The position numbers and the translations under genes are program-made. A DNA stretch of 64,000 bases from Mytilus trossulus. Its lineage: Eukaryota; Mollusca; Bivalvia; Mytilida; Mytilidae. The notes under the pieces are model-generated. The model ran no database searches and was not told the DNA's origin. It worked only from the letters and a program-made list of their open reading frames with translations. The DNA is taken from positions 66,409,436 to 66,473,435 of the forward strand of contig NC_086381.1 of NCBI RefSeq assembly GCF_036588685.1. The letters run 5' to 3'. Shown here piece after piece: positions 48,626 to 60,953 of the stretch (its first letter is position 1; every line of letters starts with the position of its first letter).

Positions 48626-50139
48626 TAGAACTGATTTCTTTTTGTATCTTATCATGCTTATTGAAACAAAGTCACTTATCTACAGTCCATTATGTTATCA
48701 TGTATAACCAAACATCAATCTGTATTATTAGTTTGTCTTTTTGCAAATTAAGCGAATTTAAACAAAGAAGCTACATCATAAAAATGGAAATGGGTCATAT
48801 CATGTGACTGATTTTTTTACATGGATTTTTCGAGGAAACGGTAGTTTTTTTCCCAAAAAAAGTAACACATAAAGTGTGTTCAATGGATAAGACTATCATC
48901 AATGTGTCCAATGAACGAGGCGTACAACGTATCATCAGTCTGTTTAATGAATGAGTCTGATCATGATCGTGTTAAATGCATGGTAATTATCGTCGAATTG
49001 ATCATAACATGTACATAAGAAGCACAAAGGGGCAACCTTTAGAAGCAGGAGCTCATCCTTTGTTTTGACGGCTTTCGATGAAGTTCACATTTTTGTGGGT
49101 ATCAATGTTTCGTGGAATGAGGAAAACTTGCATTTTCGTGAATAGTTTATTTCGTAGTATTGCAAAAGTCTGCCTATATTCTCATTCCTTTGGAAAATAA
49201 ATTATTCAAAAAGTTAAATAACTAAAATACCGAACTCCAAGGAAAATTCTAAAACGGAAAGCCCTTATAACATGGCAAAATCAAAAACAACCTAAGGTTC
49301 CACAATTGATTCACATCGGAGCCAGTTATTGTACTTTGTTTTTAAAACGGCAAATAATTTCTGAGTTACCCTTTAGCTGTAGGTTTCTTGCAAATGTATT
49401 ACACTTTTTTTTGTTCATGTTTGGCTCTTTTAATAAAAGTTGGTTGTAAGAACATGGTTGAAAAAAGTGGTGTCTTTCTCATTTTGACATACCTAATAAT
49501 TTGAGAAATATTTTGAACTAAATTTTGTACACTCAAGATTTGTACCGTCGTAAGCTAAAGCTAATTGACCTGGCCTCGTGATAGTGGAAGATATTAGCAG
49601 GCAAAATCGAGGGAATTGTGCAAATGATGATACAAGCATGAAAATTACCACAAAGCATCATTATTATATACTTTTAAAGAAACAACTGCTGGCCATTTAA
49701 AAAAAATATTTTTTCAAGATGGCCACCGCCGTTTTCTAAAATGGCTGTTTTTTTCAGTTTGAAAATACTGATTTTTTCAGGAAAACTTTTCGTTTACCTT
49801 TTTTTGGTGAAAAACAGCTGTCAGGTTTGGTAGCTACCTTCTTTACATGTAAATAATTCACTAGACATGAGTATTTGATACATACAGGGTTTGCGCATGC
49901 GCGAAAATGTAACAATATTCATTAAAAAATATTTAAACTATTTACTATAAAATAAGTGATTTGAGATTTTCAATTATATTATGATTTGGTTTGATAACAT
50001 TTTTCAAGGTTATAACACACATGATTTAACAATTTTGCGCATGCGCAAACTATTTATAGACTAATGAGTGATTTGTATGCACTACCAGGGCAAACTGGTA
50101 TAAATCGTAGATCATCTCATTACTCTTAAAAGCAAGTAA
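48626..50139. other. Intergenic, no gene recognised
   Basis: Contains short stretches such as AAGATGGCCACCGCCGTTTT near 49720 typical of interspersed debris. CATGCGCAAA / TTTGCGCATGCG motifs recur near 49885 and 50037. Confidence 0.4.
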
Positions 50140-52170
50140 GTGTAAAATCTATGATGCCACTGTTTAAAAAACAAGCCAGTTTAGTTGCAATGATCAGATA
50201 TTTGATAGATGAGACGGAAAATGTGGTTAAAACGAGAAAAACATCAATAGTAACGGCAGATCAGCCACTTTTAGTAATGGATATTCAGTTGGAATTGCCT
50301 GATTTGTACAGAGAGATAAGTTTATCGTCATGTAAGGTGGATTTCACATTTCACATTTCTCTTTGACGTTTAATGATTTGATAGACTGGCGTAAAAGAAT
50401 ATAGTCATCTCTACCACAGTTCAATTCCTGGCGTTCAATTATAAAATAAGAACTTCTTGTGAATTTGGTAGTATATGCTTATTTCATGAGTCAGATTTTG
50501 TACAAACAGTCCATATAAAGCATGATACTGTATTCATTTAGGTTTTGATCGTGTAACATATTCTCGATCTCGACCGAGATATGGCTTCCCTTCTCACAGG
50601 TGACAATTGATTTTGAAAATGATAATTTTACTGTACGAAAGACAAGAAAATATTTTTCTTATAACACAATTGATCAGACAAAAACAGAATAATGCAATTG
50701 TAATGGGCGATGTGTTGTCATAGGTTTAACCGGTTTAACCGAAGACCTCATTTAGACGTATTGGTGGTAGCTAACCCAGAAGTCAGTAGACTATCAGATA
50801 AATTTACAAGATCTAGTGGTTGGAGGCATTCTATAATAGATGAACGACTTAATGAACACGCAAGGGTTTCTACAAAAAGATCAAAGGCAAATAATTTGAA
50901 GATCGTTTGAAGCAAATACAAAACGAAGGAGAACCGGTTTCTTATAACCAGATTAAAAAGAACAACTCTTAGTATGTCGGTAAAATAAAACTGCAAACGT
51001 TTTTGTAAAAAACAAAGCTAGAGCTCTTAGATATCTTTTCTAGACTTTTATTTTTTGTCGCAGTGGGCAAATTAATTTGGAATATTTCTTAATCCATAAA
51101 GACAAACTACTCTTCCGTTTTTGTATTTGGATGTCATTGTAAACAGTGGTATTAAATCGGTGCCAATTGATAAACTTGAAACATTTTGTAATTTGCAGAT
51201 CCAAATTCTGACGCATTTATCGTTGATAGAGCAGCAATGGTTAATTCCAGGCCACCTTGTAGGGAATCAATATTTGATGATTTTGCAATTGTGTTATACG
51301 GCCTTAAATAAAATCTTGCATCGATAAGTATTAAAGAGTATATATTGTGTTAGATTTACTAAATGAATCATTGAAAGGCTAGATGTGAGAAGACAACAGT
51401 TGGGTTCTGGAGTAGTTTTCTCTATGAAGATGACAACGAAACGAAATTTTTCAAGTGTCTTGCCGACAGAAATGCTTCTGTAGAGACTAATAAGGATACT
51501 TTCCAGCTACCCCTTGTAAGCATGGAGAAGCAGATATACGAATGTTTGTCCATGTTCGGCCTGATTATGAAAATTGTTGTAGGACGGTAATTTAAGGTAG
51601 CACCGACACAGATGTAGTAGTATTAAGAATTGCAGCACTACAAAAATATGGTGGAACAAACTGTGAATAGGTTTTGACAGGAATGAAGACTTTTGATGGC
51701 TTCCTGTACGTGATATATCAAATGCGTTTGGTCCTTGTGTAGCTACTCTTCCTTTCATTCATACATTCAGTGCATGTGACACTAAGGGAAACGTCAGTTT
51801 GGATGACATAGGAAGTATTTCAACATATACGGGACGTACTTATTTCTTTGCTGAAGTATAAAGACACATACAAGGATATAACAGAAGCATTTATTTGCAT
51901 CATGTATTACAGAACAACATCACTATTTGCTGTTAACGAGGCACGATGTAAATTTTTACCAAGGAAGCAGCGGCATTGTGACGTAGTTCCGCCTACAAGA
52001 GTTTTTTTTTCGGAGCACATCCAAAGAGCAGCGTATCAAGGAGGATAAGTTTGAGCTCAGCCTGATTTATGTACCAATTCATGAACACTGGGGTTGGATG
52101 AAAGAAAAAAATCGAGGACTTCTTCGGCTACCGTTAAAGTTGCATCCTCCTGTCGGGAACTTTTGAAATG
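50140..52170 (+). pseudogene. Decayed member of a multicopy metazoan ORF family
   Basis: Separated blocks in order: MPLFKKQASLVAMIRYLIDE then SIVTADQPLLVMDIQ (50148-50290); GEADIRMFVHVRPDYENCCR (51526-51585); STDTDVVVLRIAALQKYGGT (51601-51660); ATLPFIHTFSACDTKGN (from 51740); and VNEARCKFLPRKQRHCD, PPTRV, EHIQRAAYQGG (51931-52047). I recognise this order (VTxDQPL, EADTR, DTDVVVL, TGCDT, AYQAG) from an uncharacterised family abundant in cnidarian and mollusc genomes. The DTDVVVL block suggests a PIN/FEN-like fold, and copy number suggests a mobile element; both are inference. Frames shift several times and stops intervene, so it is not functional. The frame 50710-50910 between the blocks is unassigned. 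Confidence 0.6.
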
Positions 52171-52289
52171 AGGAGGCGAAAAATCCAGTTGTGTTGGTGA
52201 CTGTAAATGCTACCGTTCTGTCCTTGCTTGTACGAGTTTAGTTATTGGCTACTGTCCGATAATTTTAAGACTCGAACCTGTCTTTCTAA

Positions 52290-53100
52290 CAAAACTAGGC
52301 ATTTAATCTTAACAAAGAATGTGATATCACTTGTTAAGTTGATAAAAATTATAAAAAAAAAAAAAATTTCAAACATTTTGCCGCCATTTTGAAACCGGAA
52401 ATCACTCTTTTTTGTCATTTATGTGTTGTTTTTCCGTAATTTAGGAAATGTAATTTACGTTTAATAAAACCTTTCATTGGATAATACCTATAACACAACT
52501 TTCAAAGATTTACAACTGGATATGACGCCATTTGCAAAATGATTGGTGGCCATCTTGAAAAACCCTTTAAATACCCTCGGGGACTGATAGTCAACAAGCA
52601 GAGGTATCGACCCAGTGATGTATAAATTGAAAACAACACGTCATATAACTTAATGCGTCCGACGCGCTTTTCTGCGTTTACCTTCATCAAAAACGCTCAA
52701 AGCCTTACATTGAAATCCGAGGGAGTTGAAACTTTTGTTGCTTTATAATTACAAAGTGTATTAACGGACATTTTAGAAAGGTTAGCTATAAATCATGTCA
52801 GTACCGAAGTACTGACTACTGAGCTGATGAAACCCTCGTGAACTGATAGTCCACCAGCAGTAGTATTGACCCACCGATGTAAAAAATTGAAAACAACACG
52901 TCAAATAGTTGAATGCATCTGAAGCGGTTTTCTTGATTTACCGTCGTCAGGAACTCTCAAAGCCTAACATTTGAAATCCGAGTGATGTATAAGTTGAAGA
53001 GCTGGTTTACAAAAATACCTTAAATAAAAAGCCAAATTCATCTAAGGTCAACTTTGCTTGAGTATATGAGTTAAAAACCAAGATAAAGGTGCTTATTTTA
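52290..53100. repeat. Two tandem repeat units, about 265-base period
   Basis: CCCTCGGGGACTGATAGTCA..GAAAACAACACGTCATATAA..GCGTCCGACGCG (52565-52700) is repeated with changes at 52830-52965. The ACAACACG..GCGTCCGACGCG part also occurs at 32698 and, inverted, 47060. Confidence 0.65.
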
Positions 53101-53785
53101 GGACTTTAATAGACCGGCATACCTGCATGCAGGCTAAAAACGATTTTTTTGCAAAGCCAATAACTTAAGCTAACATTTTGCCCGGTCGTAGACATTTCAT
53201 GCGGTGCAGTTTTTTTTAAAAGGAAAGAAAAAAGGCCTTGGGATTTGTCTTCAAATTTCAAGATGGGAAACAGGTTGTGAAATTTTTTACTTTTGTTTTT
53301 TATTTGACATATAATGTAGCATTTCATACATAATTAAATTGTTTATGCATAATGTTAAAATCAAAAACGTCCCAACAGACACGGGCATAGCGAACAAGTT
53401 GTGAAATATAAACACCGTAAGTACTCTATTATTTACTTCTAAATTATTTTCAAAATGTGATATTCTCTTATCTACCACATTCATACATTTATTTAAATAT
53501 GAATAAAGAGATTTTTTTATCAGATTTTTCCCGTTTACACCATTTTTTACAAAACGAGGAAAGAGCATCTTTGGTGATTTGACAAAACTCTTTCTAATCT
53601 ATTTTAATTGGAGGACGATATTTGGGCCCTTTTTTCAACACGTTTTTAACCTCTCTATCCTGGGCGATATTGAAGTCCTCTGTAATAACATGGCCATAGG
53701 GAACATATCTAAACTTCGACGATTCACAGTTTCAAGTTAAGGGAGTATTACTATGGTTATGGAATAACCGTTTCACAAATGATAT
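53101..53785. other. Intergenic, nothing recognised
   Basis: Frames 53106-53327 and 53287-53568 on the minus strand resemble nothing known. Near 53690-53830 the sequence is probably the start of the repeat that follows. Confidence 0.35.
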
Positions 53786-54095
53786 CGGATATGTTCCTTT
53801 CATGAATGTGACCTACCGAATTAGACTATTTACCGGATTTGTAGTCACATAAGCAACACGACGGGTGCCACATGTGGAGCAGGATCTGCATACCCTTCCG
53901 GAGCACCTGAGATCACCCCTTGTTTGTGGTGGGGTTCGTGTTGTTTATTCTTTAGTTTTCTATGTTGTGTCATGTGTACTATTGTTTTTCTGTTTGTCTT
54001 TTTCCTTTTTAGCCATGGCGTTGTCAGTTTGTTTTAGACTTATGAGTTTGTCTGTCCCTTAGGTATCTTTCGTCCCTCTTTTACTATCTATATTC
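53786..54095 (+). repeat. Interspersed repeat (element 3' end)
   Basis: Contains ACGGGTGCCACATGTGGAGC, CCTTCCGGAGCACCTGAGAT and TTTTTAGCCATGGCGTTGTC. The last part is shared with 61-236. The order is familiar from mussel repeats and looks like the tail of a larger element. Confidence 0.6.
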
Positions 54096-54399
54096 ACGTC
54101 TGATGTAACCGACATATAATTATAAATTAAACTTCTGCTGTTTTTTTTTTTTATATGTATGACATTATATGTGGTTCTGTTTTATCAAAAAAGGGAGGTA
54201 TACAGTTTTGAACGGTAGCTAGAGTCATTAAATATACTAGATAAGTTGATAAAAAACACTTCTGCTAATATATTTAATTTTCAAAAAATGACGTTTATTA
54301 TCTACAGGTTTGTCGATACGCGGGAACACCCTATGGTGGCTAAAAAGCTGTAATTGTACGATAATATTCATACAGTGGGCTGAAGAATGAGATGGTGTC

Positions 54400-55620
54400 A
54401 CACTCTTTGAAAAAATCGTGTAATTTACTAAAGGTTATTTGACCTAGTTTACATAATAATTGATGCTTACCATTTTTTTTAAATATAGATAGGAGATTAC
54501 CAATTGCATAATTTATACGATGTTTAACTCGTTGATTTCGATTGACACGTTTCCAATGAGTCCAATAATTTCGTTGGTTTTAGTTATCAATAATATGCAT
54601 GATATCAATAGAGGAAGTAATAGATATGTTCCCTTGTCCAAGTATATTGTCATTTAGACCAAGTTGATAAACTGTTTGAAGTCGTTTAATCCAAGACAGT
54701 TCGATAATTTTACGGGAATCGTCAAATTGTTTATGCGACTGTCCTTGTTATTTCTGGACCGTTTCGAGCGGTTGAATTCTATCAAATCTAATATTGTGGT
54801 TGTATTTACCTAAATTTTGATAAATTATGCTTTTGAATTTATTAGGTTTCCGGAAGCGGTATAGATGTTCCTGTGTTCGTTAAAAAAACTCCCGTCCTGT
54901 TTGTCCTACATATTGTATACCACACTTGGGCTTAGTTCAGGTTTATATTCGTTCTAAACATAGTTCTTGTGTTTATCATCTTGTTTGCATCTGAAATGCA
55001 TATACTCGTTTTTCCTATTCTGTTTTGCATTTGAAAGCCTTTTCAAAGCCTCTCTCAGCTTTTCGCTCATGAATATGAAGATAAAAAAGTCTGAAGTACA
55101 TACAATGATCATTAAAAGCTTTAAAACTTCAATTAGAAGTTTTAAATGTTCCTGTGTAATATCAATGTGTCCCAAAACAATGTTCATCATATAGTTTATT
55201 GGTTTGCTGTATGGTGACGATCCGAGTATACGAAAATATACTTTTTTTTATCAATGGTATATAGACAGCTGTACCTAAGTATGTCAACGTATATATGTTT
55301 TCCTTAATATTGCGTAAGTATTCATCTGTTCCATTACGAAGTGTATTTCCTATGATTTCAAACGTTTGTTTTTCGTATGCTTTTAATTCCCTTGCATAAC
55401 GAATATGTTGGCAGCAAAGACATCTAGATAATCAAAATAATGTTTAAAATGTCTCCTACACCTCTAATCCATAAGCCCATATACACGATTTTCAAATATG
55501 AGAGTCAGATCTTCTACTTTTTTGTCACATCATCTTCATGATTAGATGGTATTTTATCAAACTTTGAAATACAGGAACGATATGGTATATTACAGTAGGG
55601 AATATTATTTAAACATGCTG
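54400..55620 (-). pseudogene. Penelope-like retroelement remnant with GIY-YIG trace
   Basis: Minus-strand codons at 54927-54889 read KCGIQYVGQTGRE, the start of a GIY-YIG endonuclease as found at the C-terminus of Penelope-like elements. It is preceded (upstream on the minus strand) by CKQDDKHKNYV and a hydrophobic frame at 55190-54954, and followed by worn sequence. Stops and shifts are frequent; no reverse-transcriptase core could be read. The frame 55609-55872 upstream is unassigned and may belong to the same element. Confidence 0.45.
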
Positions 55621-55890
55621 CAAATCGGTTGAACAGCTCAGTTTTTGTCTTATGTACATTTGTAATGCTACGTTCTGCGTGTTCAGGTTGGATCTGTAAG
55701 TACTGAATAGAGTTGAGCTAACATTAATCCTTGGGAGTTCTGCTAGAAAATTACTATCATACCGTAAACAATCAATATGCAAGATTTCTTCTCGGCTCTT
55801 GAAACCGTGGCATCCACGTACAAGCTTCCTTCGGCAAAGTGTAAATATTATATAACATATTGATATCAACATTGTAATAACTGCATTAAA

Positions 55891-57140
55891 CAGTTTTTAT
55901 GGAAAGTTGACAATCAAATTCCATTGTTTGTTCACTTGAAAGATGCCCCAAAGGTCAAAGCGAAAAAGCTTTTACTAAAACTCACAAAATAAATAAAACA
56001 CTATCAAGTGAGCGATATATCTAAATCGATGAGATTACTTAATTTCTGTCGACTGAATTTCCAGTTTCTTAAATGTTCAATCATCCGAACGTATTGTTTT
56101 TAAAGTAATCTTTCAATTATAATATACAAAATTGTTCAAATGAAAAAAATAATAATAAGATAACCGATCGGATAAACTTAACCTGGAACGATTTGCTAAA
56201 AAAGACAACTTAATTCAAATAAGTTGAAACACGTTTATTCATGATTATAAAAAAAATACTATTGGACACAGTCAGACGACAATAGCGAAGCAATTAAGAT
56301 GTGCTAAAGACATTCTTGGTTTTATATACCATATACAGTAAATCTTTAAATCACTCCATAATTAATTTCTATTTAGCGCTGATCACATTTAAATATCTAA
56401 ATCACATTACAAAAAAATAATTCAAAGGAACGCCAAACCCCAAAGAGGAAAAATCAACCCACTTCAGAGGTATCGACAAATGCTATCTTTTTGTATATAT
56501 GATATGTTATTTCGAAATATTGTACCTTAAGATTTATGAATGAATAAAAGTGCACAGCATACTGTTGGTTCAGTTATGTATATGTATGTCCTGGCTGTTA
56601 AAGTATTTACAAACTGGAAACGTTCATGTACTGATGTTAAAAGCAGCTCCTGTAGATGTTCTATGGTATCATACATTAAGATTGTTTCCCCTGTGACTGT
56701 GAACATGGTAAAAGAGTCAGGACTATCAATGAGTTCGTCGTTTGCTCTATGTACGTAAGCATAAGAACGATGACAAATTTATGGTATTAATGCTTTTAAA
56801 TTTTTTTTTGAATGGTTTAAAAATGCAATCTATGAGATAAATTAACAAAAGGTAAAAAAATACCACACAACCAATATAATGGTATCCAAAAAGAAGTTTT
56901 TTTGTTTTTTTTATGTTTTGAAATTATACTAACAGGGGAAGACAGAAGGATGTGTACGTTGATGATGCTGAAAGGATGGAAATTAAAATATTGTAGTACT
57001 GCTAAAAGTACGTATACTACCTTCTGTCCGGAAGATATGACTGAGTTCATGAAACAACGTCGTAGATGGATACTATCAGATTATGCAAATTCTGTATTGG
57101 TTATTCGACAGCTAAGAACTTTGGTTTCCACAAAGATGCT
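55891..57140 (+). pseudogene. Decayed chitin synthase copy
   Basis: Three pieces in the right order. 55891-55969 reads QFLWKVDNQIPLFVHLKDAP then KVKAKK, matching FSWEVNKTTPLFVHLKD in exon 4 of the left gene, then stops. 56552-56590 reads AQHTVGSVMY, the segment that follows FEYAKG in the enzyme, followed by frame changes. 56936-57130 reads GEDRRMCTLMMLKGWKLKYC, then FCPEDMTEFMKQRRRWILSD and YANSVLVI, with QRRRW at 57055-57069. A TATACTAACAG acceptor precedes the last piece. The catalytic DAD block is missing and a repeat (from about 57150) replaces the downstream part. The last piece could still be an expressed exon of a larger gene, but the missing parts argue for a pseudogene. Strand is opposite to the left gene. 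Confidence 0.75.
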
Positions 57141-57149
57141 TTTTCCGTT

Positions 57150-57440
57150 TTGTTCGTTTTCTACTTATTGCAAGTTTAAAAATACAACAAAGAGGTTGAG
57201 ATTGATTTTGGGGATTATGGTCTATATAATTGAGGGAAAGGGGCCTAACAGGGGTAATAATAGGCTTGTTTCTAGTTTCCAGATGATAACTTGTGTTCGT
57301 GTATGGACCTCTCTAAATTTTATTGCAAGGTATCAAAACACAAAGAGAAGGCTAGGGTTATATTTCTGAAGTACTTGATCCAATTATTCAGGAATTAGGG
57401 GCAAAAAAGGGACAACAACATAAGCAATAAAACAAAAGTT
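57150..57440 (+). repeat. Interspersed repeat next to the QRRRW exon
   Basis: TTGAGATTGATTTTGGGGAT, CCAGATGATAACTTGTGTTC and CTAAATTTTATTGCAAGGTA then GGAATTAGGGGCAAAAAAGG are internal blocks of a repeat I recognise from mussels. The tail of the frame 56902-57369 is this repeat. Confidence 0.55.
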
Positions 57441-59627
57441 TTCATATTTGAATATTTTACCAGATATTTAATCCCTATTTAAAAATATGAAGGATACATA
57501 GAAAAAAGCGTAACATAAAAACTCAATAAATTGAATAACTAGTATTCCTTGATTCATGAAAAGGAAAATTTGATCATGTTTGTAGCAACATGCATATTAA
57601 TAAAAATGAATTAAGAGCATGTGGTTCGACTCTCAATGAGACAACTTTAATCAATGACTCTGTATATAACACATAAATGTAACCGTACGGTTTTCACCAA
57701 TGATCATGTGAGCTAGTTCGATATTCATAATGATAAGTACAGTATCACAAACAAAAGTACAATAACTGTTGTTTTCCTCGTATAGTTGATGGGTTTCTCT
57801 CACAGGCACTCGCCTCAGAAAAATGTTCCTATATTCCTTTATATAATACAACATGTACAAGGTACTCAACTGGCAATTTAAAAAAAATATCAGCCTGTGC
57901 CGAAATTCCGTTATATGCCGATTTCTCGGCTGTCAACTACACTAAAACTTGTTATGTCGTATAAAATACGTCGGTAGATGAAATAATTACGATTGACATA
58001 CGTTGGTTTAATTGCTACGGATGATTCCGACAACAAAAGTAAGCGTCTTATACACCATTGTGAAGATACATCAATTTAGATTTACGAAATAACAAGTTTT
58101 AGTGGCGGCCGAGAAATCACTGGCAGACATTTTTCTAAATCACTAGTTTTTAAGAACCTTGTGTTATATAAAGGTATATAGCGACAACAATTCTGATACC
58201 AGTGCCTGTGATTTCCCTCGGTTTAGTTTGTAACCCATATTTGTTTTCACTTAGTCGATTTGTAACTTTCAAACAGCGGTATACTAATATTGCATTTGTT
58301 ATAAAAATATTCATTCTAAAGCTGATCAATAAAAGCATTTTAAAAACTCCCGCTAGTATTACTATATAATTTTAAACACACGATAAACGTCATAACATAT
58401 CAATATTTACCTGTTGTTTACCTTCCTGTTAGACGGTGGGAAGACATACAAATGTGTACGTCTAATATTGTAAATTTAACAATGACAATCGGTATGTATG
58501 TTAAGAAATAATATTTATTTTGAATACCGCGTAAGATACTTATATTTATTATTTTTATCATAAGTGTGTTCTGTTTAAACAGAAATGTGAAATGGAAGGG
58601 CGATAATCGTGACTCAAATTCAACTAGTTACTGATAAATGTAACTATGCTGTTTAGTGGAAAATTGATTAAATTCTGACGACTTTTTACAAGATGGTATT
58701 TTTGTACGACATATTAAAAGAAAATATAGCAATCTCCATGTTATAAATTGACAAAAAGATGTAACACGATTTAAATCGATGTCACATATCACTTTTTATA
58801 AACTCTTTATTTTTTTTTAATGCGTATTTTATGTTATGTTATCAATATATATAACCGGACAAGTATAATACATAAAAATATAAATTTTCTTCCTTTGAAA
58901 AAATGAAATAGATATATGCAATTGAAGGGCGACAGTCATAACTTAATTTCAATGTCTAATTAGTGGGCATGACATTGAATTCTGGGAACTTTTTATACCT
59001 TTATATAAGGCTGTTATTTTGTGATATAGATTTACAGACTACTAAATATATCGATAACCCTAATGAACTTACTTTAAACCTTATCGGGAATTTTCATAAA
59101 GATTACAAAATCAAAATGACTCGTGACAAGAGATTTTGTTAGGTTATTGTTTCCAAAAAATCCTTTGAGTGTCGATAGAAAAATAATGTACATAAGAAAA
59201 AAAACACACACGTAGAGTTTGGTCTGAACTATTTGTGAACGTTTAATTGTTTTAGAACGCTTGGGAGAGCATTATAAAGGATTCACAAGTATCATTCTAT
59301 ATCGTTCTGTTCTTTGTTCGGGTTGTTGTCCCTTTAGACGGGTTGTTGTCTATTGTCTCTTTGGCACATTTTACATTTCCATTCTCAATTTTATTACATA
59401 TCACATTATTAGATAAACTCATCATAGATACCAGGATTTAATTTTGTATTTATGCCAGATGCGCGTTTCGTCTACAAAAAATTCACCAGTGACGCTCGAA
59501 TCCCAATAAGTTAAAAGGGTAAATTTATCAATATAGCAGAGACCATAGTTCCCATATGTAAAGTTTGTGTTCATATATAAACAATAATAAGAAAAATAAT
59601 CTCAAAATCTTATAATATCAAAATTTT
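57441..59627. other. Intergenic, repeat fragments, one weak exon-like trace
   Basis: 58438-58495, after CTTCCTGTTAG, reads WEDIQMCTSNIVNL and ends at a GTATGT donor, faintly like the GEDRRMCT exon start. 59320-59400 is a repeat end (TTGTCTCTTTGGCACATTTT). 59412-59523 is an ATAGATACCAGG unit fragment. No gene otherwise. Confidence 0.4.
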
Positions 59628-60795
59628 AAGCCTCGGTCACACCATATATCGCGAACGGACGACTAACATACTAATTCTCCGTTGGGAGTCGATTGATGTA
59701 CTGCCCAAATAAAACGGACGCATAACGGACACACTCCGGAAATGTAACGTACGAAAAACGGACACGTAACGAACAGAACTGATGTCGAACGAACATTTAA
59801 CGGACACTTGACGTAAGCATACCGAATAAAACGCGTTAACAAGATAAGCGAAAAATTAAAGGCAATTATGATAGAGGGAGGGTAGTAATTGTGGTATCTT
59901 TATGGCGTATCATGGTAAAAATTCTAGGTAAATGACGTTAACGGTAAGTTTTAAGTACATGACGATACACACAAAACCAACTGAAATTGATCGACCACGC
60001 TATTTTGTTTCGACAAAAGTAGGGTAACGATAATTAACTGAGACATCTGACTATAAGCATATTTTGACCAAATCACGATAATTTTAACCAATTTAACACT
60101 TACGAAAGCCGAAAATGACCGTTTGACGTCTGACGGTAAAGAGCATTACAATTTTCATGATAATACATGTCAATCGCATAAATATTCAAATATTTCTGTG
60201 TAACTGATTTTGGTTTATTCTTCATAATGCCGCCAAAGGGCAGCGTCTGGCCTTGATAAGAACTGCTTGATTGTGAAGTAGTGCCCTAACTCTTAGATCG
60301 ATTATGAATCAAAAACCTTTAAGAAATCTGAAATACCAATGATGGACTTTTCTGACACGAAAATTTCAATAGGCATTTATCTGTTTTATATTCGTTCATC
60401 ATTTGTTTAATCCGTTATACGTCCGGTAGAAATCCGTTTAACATTCGTTCAACATCTGTTTTATCCGTTGAACGTCCGATAGAACTCCGTTGGTGAATTA
60501 ATCTGCCAGACCTCAAAAGGATGTATAACGGACGCGTAATGAATACAAAACGGACCCAACCTTCGACGGACATTTAATCTGTTCGATGTCCGTTGGAAGT
60601 TTTGAACATGCTTAAAATTTTCGACCCGACAGAACGGGCGTCGACGGATAAAACGTACGTAAAACGGACATGCAACGGATATTGATGGACGTCTAAGAGA
60701 TAAGATCGGACGTTTAACGGACATGAATGGATTCGAAAAAAATGAATCCATTAGGCATCCGTTTGAGCTATCTGTGAAGGTGTGAACGAAGCCTT
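59628..60795. mobile_element. TIR/foldback-type element rich in AACGGAC motifs
   Basis: Ends TAAGCCTCGGTCACACC and, inverted, TAAGGCTTCGTTCACACC. Both subterminal regions hold many AACGGAC or GTCCGTT words (for example 59713-59810 and 60520-60725). The centre has no gene; the frame 60461-60751 is inside the right half. Size is about 1.17 kb. Confidence 0.65.
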
Positions 60796-60953
60796 AGGTA
60801 ATCAAAATAAAAAAAATCATAAAATAAAGTATAAAAACATCAATTTGTTTTAGTTTAAGTTGCTGATTTTATTGCAGGAAAAAAAAGAATTGAAATAGCT
60901 GACTGCCAGAGGAACATAATGAACATCAAGAAACTAGACAAAATCTCCAGTCA

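Noticed and set aside
60461..60751. Arg-rich 96-residue frame on the minus strand
   Set aside because: Its Arg-rich character comes from repeated GTCCGTT words in the foldback element.
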